From NCBI RefSeq assembly GCF_052161615.1, contig NZ_CP197417.1:2790001-2854000 (forward strand): a stretch of 64,000 bases of DNA. Reading direction: 5' to 3'. Made by a program: the position numbers and the translations under genes. Below the pieces are notes generated by a model. The model did no database searches. It was not told the origin of the DNA and saw only the letters and a program-made list of their open reading frames with translations. This DNA is from Aeoliella sp052161615. Lineage in GTDB: Bacteria > Planctomycetota > Planctomycetia > Pirellulales > Lacipirellulaceae. Shown here one piece after another: positions 33,855-43,204 of the stretch; position 1 is the first letter of the stretch; every line of letters begins with the position of its first letter.

Positions 33855-34637
33855 TCATTGTGATCGTCGCCGCATCGCCTTCAGGCTGGCTTCCAAGCTC
33901 TTGGCGAGCGAGCCCGATTCTGCCGGCGCTTTGCGTTCTTCCACTTCAATCGTCTCCCCCCTCGCCTTTTTCGCGATCAACTTTTCAAGCGCTTCGCGAT
34001 ACGTGTCGTGATACGCGTCGGGATGAAATTGCTTCTCTTCGAGCGCCTCGACCAACTGCTCAGCGAGCTTGCGCTCTTTCGCCGGCAGCTCGCGACCGGT
34101 GGGAGGCGAGAGCTCGGCGGAGTTCAGCACCTCGCCCTCGTGCCTCAGCGTGATCAGCATCAGATACCCTTCCTGCTCGATCAGCGTCCCGACGTACCGC
34201 TTGCCTCGCATCACCCACCGCGCAATGGCCTGTCGCTCGGTGGCCGCGAGCGATTCGGCCAGAGCGAAGTACTCACCCGTGTCGCCATCGGGGCCCAGGT
34301 AGTAGGGCCGATCGTACCAACCATGGTCCACTTCCCCCTCTGGCAGAAACGCTTCAAGCGTGATCTCGCGCGATGCGTCGGGCTCTAGTTCTTCAAGCTC
34401 CTCCTGCTCGAGCATCACAAAGCGTTTCTCACTCAATTGCAGCCCTCGACGCGTCGCGGAATAGGGAATGGTTTCGTCCGTGTCGGGGTGCACCATCCGC
34501 TGCTCTACCCGTGTGAGATCCTCCTCGTGCAGCAAGTGGAAATGGATGTTACGGTCCTCAATCGCCGAGTACAGTTTCACCGGAACTTCCAGCTCGCCGC
34601 ACGCGAGCGTCCCTTTCCACATCGCCCTGGCGGCCAT
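33855..34637 (-). CDS. ku: Ku protein, copy 2 (NHEJ)
   Basis: About 260 residues from the Met at 34637-34635, preceded by GGAGGAG; the longer frame reads into an unrelated frame. It has the Ku fold: MWKGTLACGELEVPVKLYSA, RPYYLGPDGDTGEYFALAESL, IARWVMRGKRYVGTLIEQ, and a C-terminal KLAEQLVEAL helix. It is clearly divergent from copy 1, and starts 23 nt downstream of it on the same strand. Two Ku genes may make a heterodimer, as described for rhizobial Ku pairs; that is inference. Confidence 0.92.
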   Translation of the reverse strand: MAARAMWKGTLACGELEVPVKLYSAIEDRNIHFHLLHEEDLTRVEQRMVHPDTDETIPYSATRRGLQLSEKRFVMLEQEELEELEPDASREITLEAFLPEGEVDHGWYDRPYYLGPDGDTGEYFALAESLAATERQAIARWVMRGKRYVGTLIEQEGYLMLITLRHEGEVLNSAELSPPTGRELPAKERKLAEQLVEALEEKQFHPDAYHDTYREALEKLIAKKARGETIEVEERKAPAESGSLAKSLEASLKAMRRRSQ

Positions 34638-34879
34638 TTGTTTTCTCCTCCACGGTTTTCTTTTCCGTCTTGCTGACGGATCGCATGACACTCGGCACAA
34701 AACACGCCACTCACCGCGGTGATCTCCAGCACGCAGCCGGGGCAAATTGGGTGGTCGCAGTCGATGCATCGGCATTCCATTTCCAGCACGTAGGCGTGAC
34801 CACAAAACACGCAATGCTCCTGGCCCTCCAGCAGCCAGCTTGATCTCGCGGGGTCCAGTTCGTTGGCGGCGTTTTCCAT
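34577..34879 (-). CDS. Small cysteine-rich (zinc finger-like) protein in NHEJ locus
   Basis: A 100-residue protein starting at 34879-34877, with AAGGAG directly upstream. Paired cysteines suggest zinc binding: CVFC (about 23-26), ECRCIDC (about 35-41), CPGC (about 46-49) and CAEC (about 61-64), with His between, resembling a B-box or small ribbon. The C terminus overlaps the ku2 start by 61 nt. Its place between ku and ligD makes a role in end joining plausible. Its cysteine spacing and SD make a real gene likely, though no family is identified. Confidence 0.7.
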   Translation of the reverse strand: MENAANELDPARSSWLLEGQEHCVFCGHAYVLEMECRCIDCDHPICPGCVLEITAVSGVFCAECHAIRQQDGKENRGGENKWPPGRCGKGRSRAASWKFR

Positions 34880-34978
34880 CTTGGTCGCTCCTTCTCGCTC
34901 AATTCCTCGCGGCACGGGTTGTGCTAGCACTTCTGCAAACGCAATGCCGTGCGCGATTCCAGCACCCTCCACACTCCC

Positions 34979-37570
34979 ATGACGCTCACCACCTACCGCG
35001 AGAAACGCAACTTTCGCCGCACCCCCGAGCCCGCGGGCCAGCGTGGCGAGACGACCTCCCAAACGCTTGGTTTCGTCGTCCAGAAACACGCAGCGAGTCG
35101 ATTGCACTACGACTTCCGTCTCGAACTCGATGGCGTCCTCAAAAGTTGGGCGGTGCCGAAAGGACCGAGCCTCGACCCTGCCGAGAAATCTCTCGCGGTC
35201 GAGGTCGAAGACCACCCGCTCGACTACGCCTCGTTCGAAGGCATCATTCCCCATGGGCAGTACGGGGGCGGCACCGTCATGGTCTGGGACCAAGGTACCT
35301 GGACACCCGAAGGCGACCCCCTCGCTGGACTCAAGAAGGGCAAGCTGTCGTTCACTTTGGATGGCGACAAACTGCACGGCGAGTGGACGCTCGTCCGCAT
35401 GCGCACCCGGAAAGATGACGGCACCAACTGGCTGCTGATCAAGAAAGACGACAAGTTCGCCAAGCCGGGCGATGCGTACGGTTTCGTTGAGAAGCACACC
35501 AAGAGCGTCGTCAGCCGCCGCTCGCTTGAGCAGATCGCTGGTAGCAAAGACAAGGTGCGGAATAGCAAAGTGTCGAAAGCGAAGCGCAAACCCACGAGCC
35601 GCAAACCAGCGGAGACCACGAAGACGCAGCCGAATGAGCTTGAGCTCTCAACGATCCAAGGCGTGAAGAAAGGTCGGCTGCCCAAGTCGTTCAAGCCGCA
35701 ATTGGCCACGCTCGTCACCACCGCCCCTTCGGGCGACGACTGGTTCCACGAGCTGAAATTCGATGGTTATCGTCTGCTGGCCGCCTGCGAGGGCGATCGC
35801 GTTACCCTGTTTACCCGCCGTGGCGAGGACTGGACGCATCGGTTCCCGACCATTCGCGACGCGCTCGCCAAACTTCAATTGCACGCGACGCTGCTCGATG
35901 GCGAAGCCGTGGTGCTCGACGCCCAAGGGGCGAGCGACTTTCAAGCCTTGCAAAATGTCCTCCGCTCTGGCGAAAGCAAAGCGGTGCACTACTACGCCTT
36001 CGACGTCCCTTACGCCGACGGCTACAACCTCACCGGTGCCGCGCTCATCGATCGCAAGGAGATCCTTCAGCAACTACTCAGCACCGCTCCTGCCGATGGA
36101 GTGCTCCGCTATAGCGATCACATCCGCGGCGACGGCTCCGGGGTAATCCAGCACGCCTGCCAGCATTCGCTCGAAGGCATCATCTCGAAGCGAGCCAGCG
36201 CCCCCTACGAACAGCGACGTTCGAAAAGCTGGGTGAAGTACAAATGCCTCAAACGCCAGGAGATGGTGATCGGTGGCTGGACCAAGCCCAGCGGTTCGCG
36301 GATCGGCTTCGGGGCCTTGCTGCTGGGGCATTACGACGACGGCGAACTCGTTTACAGTGGCCGCGTTGGCACGGGATTCACGCGCGAGTCGCTGGAGGAA
36401 GTTCACGACAAACTGCAGGCCCTAGCAACTCGCAAGGCTCCCTTCACCAATCCACCCAAGGGCACCATGGCACGCGGCGTGCACTGGGTGGAGCCGACGT
36501 TAGTATGCGAAGTCGAATTCACCGAGTGGACCAACGACGGAGCCTTGAGGCATCCTTCGTTCAAAGGGCTCCGCGAGGACAAGGTCGCAACTTCCGTCAT
36601 TCGCGAGCAACCCAGTAGCTCACCGACCGACGGGGCAAAGAAGAGTTCCATGAAGACCAAGAAACATAGCGGCGACTCCTTGGTGGCCGGCGTGCGAATC
36701 AGCAGTGGCGATCGCGTTGTGTATCCCGACGCTGACATCACTAAGCTCGAACTCGCCGAGTACTACGCGGCCATCGCCGATTGGATGCTTCCCTACGTCG
36801 CCGACCGCCCACTCACGGTGGTGCGCTGTCCTCAGGGCCGCGGCAAACAATGCTTCTACCAGAAGCACGCGGGCGAGGGACTACCCGATACGATCGGCCG
36901 TGTGGAAATCCAAGAAGACAACGGCACCGCCGAGTACCTCACCGTCGATTCCGCCCAGGGACTCGTGGCCCTGGTGCAGTTCGGCACGCTCGAATTCCAC
37001 CCGTGGGGCTGCCGCACCGATCGGCTCGATCGACCCGACTGGATGGTGTTCGATCTCGACCCGGGCGAAGGGGCCGAATGGAAGCAGGTCGTCGCCGGTG
37101 CCAAAGAGCTTCGCACGCGGCTCGCCAGTCTCGAGTTCGAGATGTTTCTTCGCACCACGGGTGGCAAAGGTCTGCACGTGGTGGTCCCACTCACACGCCG
37201 TCAATCGTGGGACGACATCAAAGAGTTCTCGCACCTGATCGCCGACCGCATGGCCGCCGATAGTCCGGATGACTACATCGCCACCTCGAGCAAAGCCAAA
37301 CGGCACGGCAAAGTTTACGTCGACTACCTCCGCAACGCCGAAGGGGCCACGTCGATCGCCAGCTACTCGACCCGGGCCCGCGCCGGCGCTCCGGTCGCGA
37401 CGCCGCTCGCCTGGGAAGAACTCACCGCACGACTCCGCCCCGACCAGTACAACGTGCGGAACGTCCTCGACCGTTTAGCCAAACTGAAGGTCGATCCCTG
37501 GAAAGACTTCTTCAGCACCAAACAATCACTCACCAAGTCTGTGCTAAAAAAGTTGGTTGAAAGCGAATGA
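34979..37570 (+). CDS. ligD: LigD three-domain ATP-dependent DNA ligase (PE-LIG-POL)
   Basis: A 863-residue LigD from ATG 34979 (GTG at 34949 would add 10). Order: 3'-phosphoesterase (about 15-150; VVQKHAASRLHYDFRLEL, GTVMVWDQGTW), ligase (about 235-530; nucleotidyltransfer Lys260 in HELKFDGYR, and EGIISKR, WVKYKCLKRQE), and primase/polymerase (about 570-850; VRCPQGRGKQCFYQKH, WMVFDLDPGEG, RTTGGKGLHVVVP). PE-LIG-POL order is the common type in alphaproteobacteria and planctomycetes. It divergently faces the cysteine-rich gene and the two ku genes. Closes double-strand breaks. Confidence 0.96.
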   Translation: MTLTTYREKRNFRRTPEPAGQRGETTSQTLGFVVQKHAASRLHYDFRLELDGVLKSWAVPKGPSLDPAEKSLAVEVEDHPLDYASFEGIIPHGQYGGGTVMVWDQGTWTPEGDPLAGLKKGKLSFTLDGDKLHGEWTLVRMRTRKDDGTNWLLIKKDDKFAKPGDAYGFVEKHTKSVVSRRSLEQIAGSKDKVRNSKVSKAKRKPTSRKPAETTKTQPNELELSTIQGVKKGRLPKSFKPQLATLVTTAPSGDDWFHELKFDGYRLLAACEGDRVTLFTRRGEDWTHRFPTIRDALAKLQLHATLLDGEAVVLDAQGASDFQALQNVLRSGESKAVHYYAFDVPYADGYNLTGAALIDRKEILQQLLSTAPADGVLRYSDHIRGDGSGVIQHACQHSLEGIISKRASAPYEQRRSKSWVKYKCLKRQEMVIGGWTKPSGSRIGFGALLLGHYDDGELVYSGRVGTGFTRESLEEVHDKLQALATRKAPFTNPPKGTMARGVHWVEPTLVCEVEFTEWTNDGALRHPSFKGLREDKVATSVIREQPSSSPTDGAKKSSMKTKKHSGDSLVAGVRISSGDRVVYPDADITKLELAEYYAAIADWMLPYVADRPLTVVRCPQGRGKQCFYQKHAGEGLPDTIGRVEIQEDNGTAEYLTVDSAQGLVALVQFGTLEFHPWGCRTDRLDRPDWMVFDLDPGEGAEWKQVVAGAKELRTRLASLEFEMFLRTTGGKGLHVVVPLTRRQSWDDIKEFSHLIADRMAADSPDDYIATSSKAKRHGKVYVDYLRNAEGATSIASYSTRARAGAPVATPLAWEELTARLRPDQYNVRNVLDRLAKLKVDPWKDFFSTKQSLTKSVLKKLVESE

Positions 37571-37586
37571 GTTTCATTTCCTCTCG

Positions 37587-39527
37587 CTATTCGGACTCCG
37601 CCGTGGGATGCCCGAGGAAAAAGCTGGGATGCGGCGGTTGGTTGTAGCCAACATTCTGCCAAGCGATCGACAGTCGGTACTGACGATCGTGCATCAAGGT
37701 CGGGAGCCGATGGTCGGTGGGAATGGTGCTCGTGTAGATCCGCAGTTCGCTATTGTCCGCCGTTCGCGCGATCAGTTCTTCCCGCCAGTCTCCCAGCACG
37801 TCTGCCACTAGGCTAGGATTCGATTTGCTACCGTTGTTCGAGGCCAGTCCCAGCTGTCGACCATCAAGCAAAACGTCTTCTTTGCCTTGCCGATAGTCCC
37901 ACTTCGAAATGGTCACCCCATCGAGCAGCTCTCTCAATAAGTCGCCGTCCCACCAAATGGCCATGTTTTGCAAACGGGGGCAGGGACCAATGTCGTTGCC
38001 GCGGGCGTCGAACAAGTTTCGCGTCCCGCCCCACAGCTCGCAGCCGGGGTAGCGAGGGTCGATGTCCGCCGCCATTCCGCGCCCGACGTCCCGTCCGTGC
38101 GCTGCCTTGAAGTAGAGTTCGCCAGTGCGAGCATTCCGTAGCTCGACGCCCGGGCTTTCTTTTCGCGGGTGCTCGTGAATGCTCCAGATCTCGAGGCCGG
38201 GGCGCGTTGGATCCAAGTCCGTCACATGCTGCGCGTCACCATGCCCTAGTTCGGTGGAGTAAAGCCCTGTGCCGTCGTGGTCGATCACCATCGAGCCGTA
38301 GACGATTTCGTCCTTGCCATCCTGATCGACATCGGCCGCGACGACACTATGGTTCCCCTGCCCTCGCCACGGGTTCGATGAATCGGCGCGGCCTTGTTGA
38401 TCGCTGTCAAACACCCATCGCTGAGTCAACTTTCCGTCCCGCCAGTCCCACGCGGCGCACACGGTGCGGGTGTAGTAACCGCGACACATCACCACACTAG
38501 GGTGCTCGCCATCGAGATAAGCGACGCACGCGAGGAAGCGATCGACGCGGTTGCCATAGTCGTCGCCCCAAACCTGCTTCAGCTGCTGGGGCGTGGGGTT
38601 CACCGTCTCGGGATGGCGAGCAGGAATATAGTCGACGGTCGAGATCGCAGCGCCGCTCTGTCCGTCGAACACCGTCAGGTATTCGGGGCCTTGAAGCACG
38701 TAGCCGAAGCGTGCACCGGCCCGTCCCCCTCGTGTTGGTCCGCGCCTATCGCCCCGCGAGTTCGCCTCTTCTTGTGGGGGCTGCTGACGATGATCAGCGG
38801 CCGGGTCGCCGATCGCCTGTCCCAATCCATCGATCGTCCCATCGGCCGTTTTCATCACCACTTCCGCTTTGCCATCGCCATCGAGGTCGTAGACCAGGAA
38901 CTGCGTGTAGTGGGCTCCCTCGCGGATGTTCTTGCCTAGCTGAATCGACCACAGCAGCGTGCCGTCGAGTTTGTACGCATGCAGGATCGGCTCGTCGGTC
39001 ATTCCGCTTTGCGAATTGTCGCGGCCGCGACCGGTCATGTGGACGACGAACTCGTACTCACCATCCCCATCGAGATCCCCGACCGATGCATCCCCCGCGG
39101 TGTAGCCCAGTGGTGTTTGTAGCGGGATCGCCAGGTAGTCTTGTGGCACTGGATTGGCCGAGAAACGAAATTGCCTGGAAGGCTCCGCTTCCTCGCCATC
39201 CACCACAGCGCGAACATGGTAGGAGAACTCCTTTCCCAGGGGCGGATCTTCATCCTGGTAGGTCGTCCCCTCGGCCAGCGGCACCTCGTTCAGCTTCACC
39301 GGCGAGCCATCCGCCGTTTGACGGTAGACGTTGAACCCCATGTCGGGCGACTCGTGGCCAAGCAGTCGCCAGCTCAAGAACACCCCCCGGTCGTCGCCTT
39401 GAAAAATGGCGACTAACCCGCGATCGAGCGCTTCGAGCTGCGAAGCACTCGCCTGGCTAGCAGCCAGCCACAGCATCGTGGCCAGCATCGCAGCGAGACC
39501 CTTCACGATTCGATTCCCATCCTTCAT
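37587..39527 (-). CDS. Rhamnogalacturonan lyase (PL11-like)
   Basis: About 646 residues from a Met at 39527-39525 that opens the signal peptide (KGLAAMLATMLWLAASQASAS). A fibronectin-like N-terminal sandwich (FNVYRQTADGSP, EFSYHVRAVVDG) precedes a large beta-propeller region with FG-GAP/Ca loops (VGDLDGDGEYE, YDLDGDGKAEVVMKT, ADVDQDGKDEIVYGS), typical of PL11 YesW/YesX. WVFDSDQQGRADSSNPWRGQGNHS matches. Substrate is rhamnogalacturonan-I of plant pectin, if family fits. Exported. Stops 17 nt from LigD (convergent). Confidence 0.9.
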   Translation of the reverse strand: MKDGNRIVKGLAAMLATMLWLAASQASASQLEALDRGLVAIFQGDDRGVFLSWRLLGHESPDMGFNVYRQTADGSPVKLNEVPLAEGTTYQDEDPPLGKEFSYHVRAVVDGEEAEPSRQFRFSANPVPQDYLAIPLQTPLGYTAGDASVGDLDGDGEYEFVVHMTGRGRDNSQSGMTDEPILHAYKLDGTLLWSIQLGKNIREGAHYTQFLVYDLDGDGKAEVVMKTADGTIDGLGQAIGDPAADHRQQPPQEEANSRGDRRGPTRGGRAGARFGYVLQGPEYLTVFDGQSGAAISTVDYIPARHPETVNPTPQQLKQVWGDDYGNRVDRFLACVAYLDGEHPSVVMCRGYYTRTVCAAWDWRDGKLTQRWVFDSDQQGRADSSNPWRGQGNHSVVAADVDQDGKDEIVYGSMVIDHDGTGLYSTELGHGDAQHVTDLDPTRPGLEIWSIHEHPRKESPGVELRNARTGELYFKAAHGRDVGRGMAADIDPRYPGCELWGGTRNLFDARGNDIGPCPRLQNMAIWWDGDLLRELLDGVTISKWDYRQGKEDVLLDGRQLGLASNNGSKSNPSLVADVLGDWREELIARTADNSELRIYTSTIPTDHRLPTLMHDRQYRLSIAWQNVGYNQPPHPSFFLGHPTAESE

Positions 39528-39644
39528 CAGTCGCCACTCACAAGCTGGATTCGTTAACGCAGTCATTTCCGCTTGTTTGATTGTGGCGCATCGTCCAGCC
39601 GATCGCAACTTGCGAGGCTCTGGTCCACGAGTCTCGCCGCGAAG

Positions 39645-40037
39645 TCACTCAAACCAGCACTGCTCGATCCGCTCGACGTACGGTAGCGCCGCCAGCTTCG
39701 TCAGCACCTCGCGCCACTCGGCCTGATGCGTCGACCCCACGCATAAACCCTCCCCCTCCCCTGCCCCCACCCGCCCCCGCGACCCCGGCATGAACTGCAC
39801 GCTGGGATCGATCGCGCGCACTTCCTCACGATGCTGGGGCGTATCGGGAATCACAAACTCATAAGCCACGGCAACCTTGCCATCCGCGGGACCACGGAGG
39901 CCATCGGAATCGATGGTGGTGAGGTCGAATTGGATTTTGGAAGTGGGCTCGGCAGTTGGGCTGGACTGCTGAGGCGCATTACATCCACTGAAGGCCCCGG
40001 CCAGTAGCACTGACACTGCGTAGATAGCTCGATTCAT
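39645..40037 (-). CDS. Hypothetical lipoprotein
   Basis: About 130 residues from Met at 40037-40035. The N-terminus, MNRAIYAVSVLLAGAFSGCNA, is a lipoprotein signal with lipobox FSGC. The mature part is rich in charged residues and has no family I recognise: KIQFDLTTIDSDGL, YEFVIPDTPQHREEVRAIDPSVQF. The wording of that segment resembles secretory-protein leftovers but no domain can be named. It precedes the PL11 gene in the same orientation by about 118 nt, so the two may be cotranscribed. Confidence 0.65.
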   Translation of the reverse strand: MNRAIYAVSVLLAGAFSGCNAPQQSSPTAEPTSKIQFDLTTIDSDGLRGPADGKVAVAYEFVIPDTPQHREEVRAIDPSVQFMPGSRGRVGAGEGEGLCVGSTHQAEWREVLTKLAALPYVERIEQCWFE

Positions 40038-40939
40038 AAAAGTTGCTGCGTTGCGGTGGAGAATGGGTAGAGGCAAATGACGAAAGTCGATTTAGGCTGC
40101 CAATCCTCGCCCAAGACTAACAGTCTTCTGTACTAAGTCTCTAGTAATCAAGACGATCCCAAGACAGTCGGAGTTCCGCTCATTTCTCTCCGCGTCTTGG
40201 CGCCTTTGCGTGAGATAAATGAAGGCCCAGGCCTCGCAAAATGACCGGCGAGATCCTTCAGTCGCTGAGGCTCCCTCAGGATGACACAGGGGCAACGGTT
40301 TTTCACCCTTTTTTCAAGATTTCTCGGTCCGGAAACTATTTTCGAGAAAATGTACAAATGTTCCAAAAAGGGGCTAGAAAGTACTCGCGCCTGTGGTAGG
40401 TTGATGAATGTACAGTTAAGTAGGCCGTATCAAGCGGAGCGCCGATACGGCAAGTAACGCTGGAAAGAAAGGAGAAGCACAACTATTTGAGGACCCAAGA
40501 TGTGTCATTTCGACAGGCCCTTTTCCTAGGCAAATGGGAGACCGAGAAATCTTGTCTCCAGTAGAACACGCTCTATCACTTCAAGAAGCACGCACCACTG
40601 ACCCCCAAAGTGACTGCGCGGCTCCCTTGGCACCGCAGATTCCTCCGTCGTGTAACTCCGTTCGGAATGACACGGACACTCCCGCTGCGCGCGTCGTTCA
40701 CGCTCTTTGCGTCTTAGCGCCTTTGCGTGGGAAATGAAAACCGGCACGCTTCAACAATAGCAACCTGGTAAGTGCCGGGTCGGCGCGGAGCTTGACCCGG
40801 CCTACTCGCTCCGCGTCTTTGCGTGAGAAAACAAAAACATCGAAACCATTGGCAGACGAGATCCTTCAGTCGCTAAGGCTCCTTCAGGATGACACAACTG
40901 CATCGACTCCCACTTCAGCCCTCCCCCTTCCCCCTTCGT

Positions 40940-40976
40940 AATGTCGCACCTGCGGGTTACCCCTGCGACATTACTC
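40940..40976 (+). terminator. 11-bp stem-loop with T-rich tail
   Basis: GTAATGTCGCA (40940-40950) and TGCGACATTAC (40966-40976) pair perfectly with a 15-nt loop, followed by TCTTTTCGCTT. It marks the end of the repeat mosaic. Confidence 0.55.
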
Positions 40977-41143
40977 TTTTCGCTTGAACGAACGAACGAT
41001 GACTTCGCTCGATAAAACACGAGACTTTTTGATGCCCGCCAGTTTACGCCAAAAGAATAAAGTCGCACCCAATGAAATAGGGGCGAAAGTGGGACAAAAC
41101 TCGCGCTCGCTGGGGGTGCAAGCACGGATGGCGGCAATCGGCG

Positions 41144-41171
41144 TTGACAGCACTCCTCACTATCCTTTATT
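41144..41171 (+). promoter_or_regulatory. Candidate promoter of the PHP phosphatase gene
   Basis: A consensus -35 TTGACA (41144-41149), 16-nt spacer, and TTTATT (41166-41171), about 47 nt before the ATG at 41218. Perfect -35 match makes this one of the better promoters of the window. Confidence 0.55.
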
Positions 41172-41217
41172 CCCCACGCCAAACTTCCGCCGCTCTGCCC
41201 CGCGAGGAGCCTCGAAC

Positions 41218-42009
41218 ATGTCCCAAGGTTGGGTCGACATTCACTGCCATTTGGTGCCCGGTATCGACGACGGGGCGCAGGACGACGCCGAGTTGCTGGC
41301 GATGGCTCGCATTGCGGTGGTCGAAGGGGTCGAGACGGTGATCGCTACGCCGCATCAGTTGGGAGGTTTCCGCCACAACCGCGGCGACGAGATACGGAAG
41401 CGGGTGCAAGCAGTGCAGGAGCTGCTCAACACCAACCGTATTCCGCTGGTCGTGCTTCCCGGAGCCGACGTGCGAATCGAAGACAAGATGGCGAAGCTGC
41501 TGGAGTCAGGCGAAGTGCTCACGCTGGGCGATCACGGCAAGCACGTGCTGCTGGAGTTGCCGCACGAGTTCTACTCGCCGATTGAGCCAGTCCTCGAAAC
41601 ATTACGCGGTCTGGGCATGGTCGGCATTCTGTCGCATCCCGAACGCAATCGCGGCATCCTCCGCCAGCCGGAGTTGGTCGCACCGCTGGTCGAGGCGGGT
41701 TGCTTGATGCAGGTAACCTGCGGAAGCCTGGCAGGTTCGTTCGGTGCCGAGTGCCAACGCGTGGCGGAGCGTTTCGTCTCGCGAGGCCTAGTCCACTTTC
41801 TCGCGACCGACGCCCATGGATCGAAAGCTCGCCGACCGTTGTTCGGCCCCGCCGTGTCGCGGGCGATGGAACTCGTCGGCGAGGAAGCCACTTACCTAAT
41901 GTGCCGCGAGAATCCGCGGCAGGTTGCGCTGGGTCGCGATGTCGCCGCCGGTCCGATAGCTGTCGCTCCTCCTAGGCGCGCGTGGCCGTACTGGAGGATG
42001 GCGGGTTGA
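41218..42009 (+). CDS. PHP-family phosphatase (CpsB/YwqE-like)
   Basis: About 263 residues from ATG 41218, the frame being longer upstream without homology. PHP metal-site motifs are present: DIHCHLVPGIDDGA (HXH with Asp), VIATPHQL, LSHPERN, and FLATDAHGS. This arrangement is that of Mn-dependent tyrosine-protein phosphatases of capsule/exopolysaccharide clusters (CpsB, YwqE). It acts in the cytoplasm on tyrosine-phosphorylated autokinases. The stop TGA overlaps the next start (TGATG), so they are coupled. Confidence 0.88.
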   Translation: MSQGWVDIHCHLVPGIDDGAQDDAELLAMARIAVVEGVETVIATPHQLGGFRHNRGDEIRKRVQAVQELLNTNRIPLVVLPGADVRIEDKMAKLLESGEVLTLGDHGKHVLLELPHEFYSPIEPVLETLRGLGMVGILSHPERNRGILRQPELVAPLVEAGCLMQVTCGSLAGSFGAECQRVAERFVSRGLVHFLATDAHGSKARRPLFGPAVSRAMELVGEEATYLMCRENPRQVALGRDVAAGPIAVAPPRRAWPYWRMAG

Positions 42010-42833
42010 TGCAGCTCTCGCGGCGGGAATTCGGCAGGCGAGCCTTGGCGGCCAGTGCGATTGCGCTGGGCCTTCCGCGCCTGGCACATGCTGCGCCCGA
42101 GTGGATCGATCAGCGGCAAGTGGGGCCTTTCATCTGCCAAGCGGCGTTTCCGCTCGCGGAGCACGAGAAACTGCTGGCGGAGCTGTCACCGCTGGAACGC
42201 GAGCTGTCGCGAGTGCTCGCCGTGCGGCCGTGTAACTCGCCGGTGTACCTCCATTTGATGGCGAACGAACGGCAGCACCGAGCGTACCTCGCCGAACGTT
42301 ATTCCGAGATTCCGTACCGCCGAGCGCTGTTCATCAAGCAAGATGGACGTTCGAGCGTGTTTGCGTACCTCAATACCGAACTTCCGGACGACGTTCGCCA
42401 CGAGTGCACGCACGCCCTGCTGCACGGCGACCTGCCGGTGGTTCCGTTATGGCTCGACGAAGGACTTGCGGAGTACTTCGAGGTCGAGAAGAGCATGCGG
42501 GCACGGCACCATTCGCACTTGAAGAAGCTCAAGTGGGACTTGGAGAACCAGCGATTCGTCGACATGCCTGCGCTGGAGAGCAAGCAGCGGCTTGAGGTGA
42601 TGACCTCGACCGACTACCGCTTCAGTTGGGCGTGGGTGCATTACATGCTGCACGGCCCCGTGGCCGCGCACGCAGAGTTGGTAACTTTCCTGAACGACAT
42701 CCGCAATCGCGTGTCGCCCGGACATCTGTCCGATCGTTTGGCGGAGTCAATCGCCACGACTCCCGGCGCGACATCGATCGCCAAGCAAGCCGAGCTCGCC
42801 AACCGCATGCGAGCTCACTTCGCGAATCTGTAA
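42009..42833 (+). CDS. Tat-exported gluzincin-like metallopeptidase
   Basis: 274 residues from ATG 42009, overlapping the previous stop by one base. Residues about 4-28 are a twin-arginine signal: SRREFGRRALAASAIALGLP and an AHAA cleavage site. The zinc motif is HECTH (residues near 130), followed by DEGLAEYFE, whose Glu is a third ligand as in gluzincins (DUF1570-like). Exported folded through Tat. Coupled to the phosphatase gene, so a link to polysaccharide export is possible. Confidence 0.8.
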   Translation: MQLSRREFGRRALAASAIALGLPRLAHAAPEWIDQRQVGPFICQAAFPLAEHEKLLAELSPLERELSRVLAVRPCNSPVYLHLMANERQHRAYLAERYSEIPYRRALFIKQDGRSSVFAYLNTELPDDVRHECTHALLHGDLPVVPLWLDEGLAEYFEVEKSMRARHHSHLKKLKWDLENQRFVDMPALESKQRLEVMTSTDYRFSWAWVHYMLHGPVAAHAELVTFLNDIRNRVSPGHLSDRLAESIATTPGATSIAKQAELANRMRAHFANL

Positions 42834-43204
42834 CCCGTTAGCCCGCAAAGTTTGCCTCACCACTACAACTTCGCAGCTAGCACCGTTCTCTACGAGGACG
42901 TAGAGAGCCTTCTGTTCAAGGACGAGCCACAACTACTCGTTGGCTAGCGAAGTGGACGTGTAGTCCAAGCTCGCATTCGCCCGCGAGTTAACGTCCGAGA
43001 CAACGATGGTTCGCCCCGATAAATTACGAGTTCGTCCGTTCGCTCGCCAAGATCGCGGGGGACTTTGCGGGCTGCGGTTTAGCGACTCGACTTTGGGCTC
43101 GGGTCAGTCGATGTGTATGGCAGGCGCGCTCTGGCTGTCGCGCCAACAAGCACCGGCGACGCGAAGGACTCCGCGATCGCTCGATTCCGGGGAGGGAACT
43201 GGCA

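Larger units (their letters stand above)
40077..41217. repeat. Intergenic repeat mosaic (1.1 kb, no gene)
   Basis: No frame here has coding support. It carries repeated elements: AGATCCTTCAGTCGCT(G/A)AGGCTCC at 40251-40288 and 40859-40896; CTTTGCGTGAGA-type elements at 40186-40222, 40701-40740 and 40804-40836; a related CCTCCGTCGTGTAACTCCG block at 40635-40673; an inverted GCCGGGTC/GACCCGGC pair at 40774-40801. Frames in these elements (for instance on the minus strand around 40526-40747) are read as Ser/Arg-rich spurious proteins. Confidence 0.75.

Noticed and set aside
40526..40747. 73-codon minus-strand ORF in the repeat mosaic
   Set aside because: It reads through repeat elements that recur in the same gap and is not under coding constraint.
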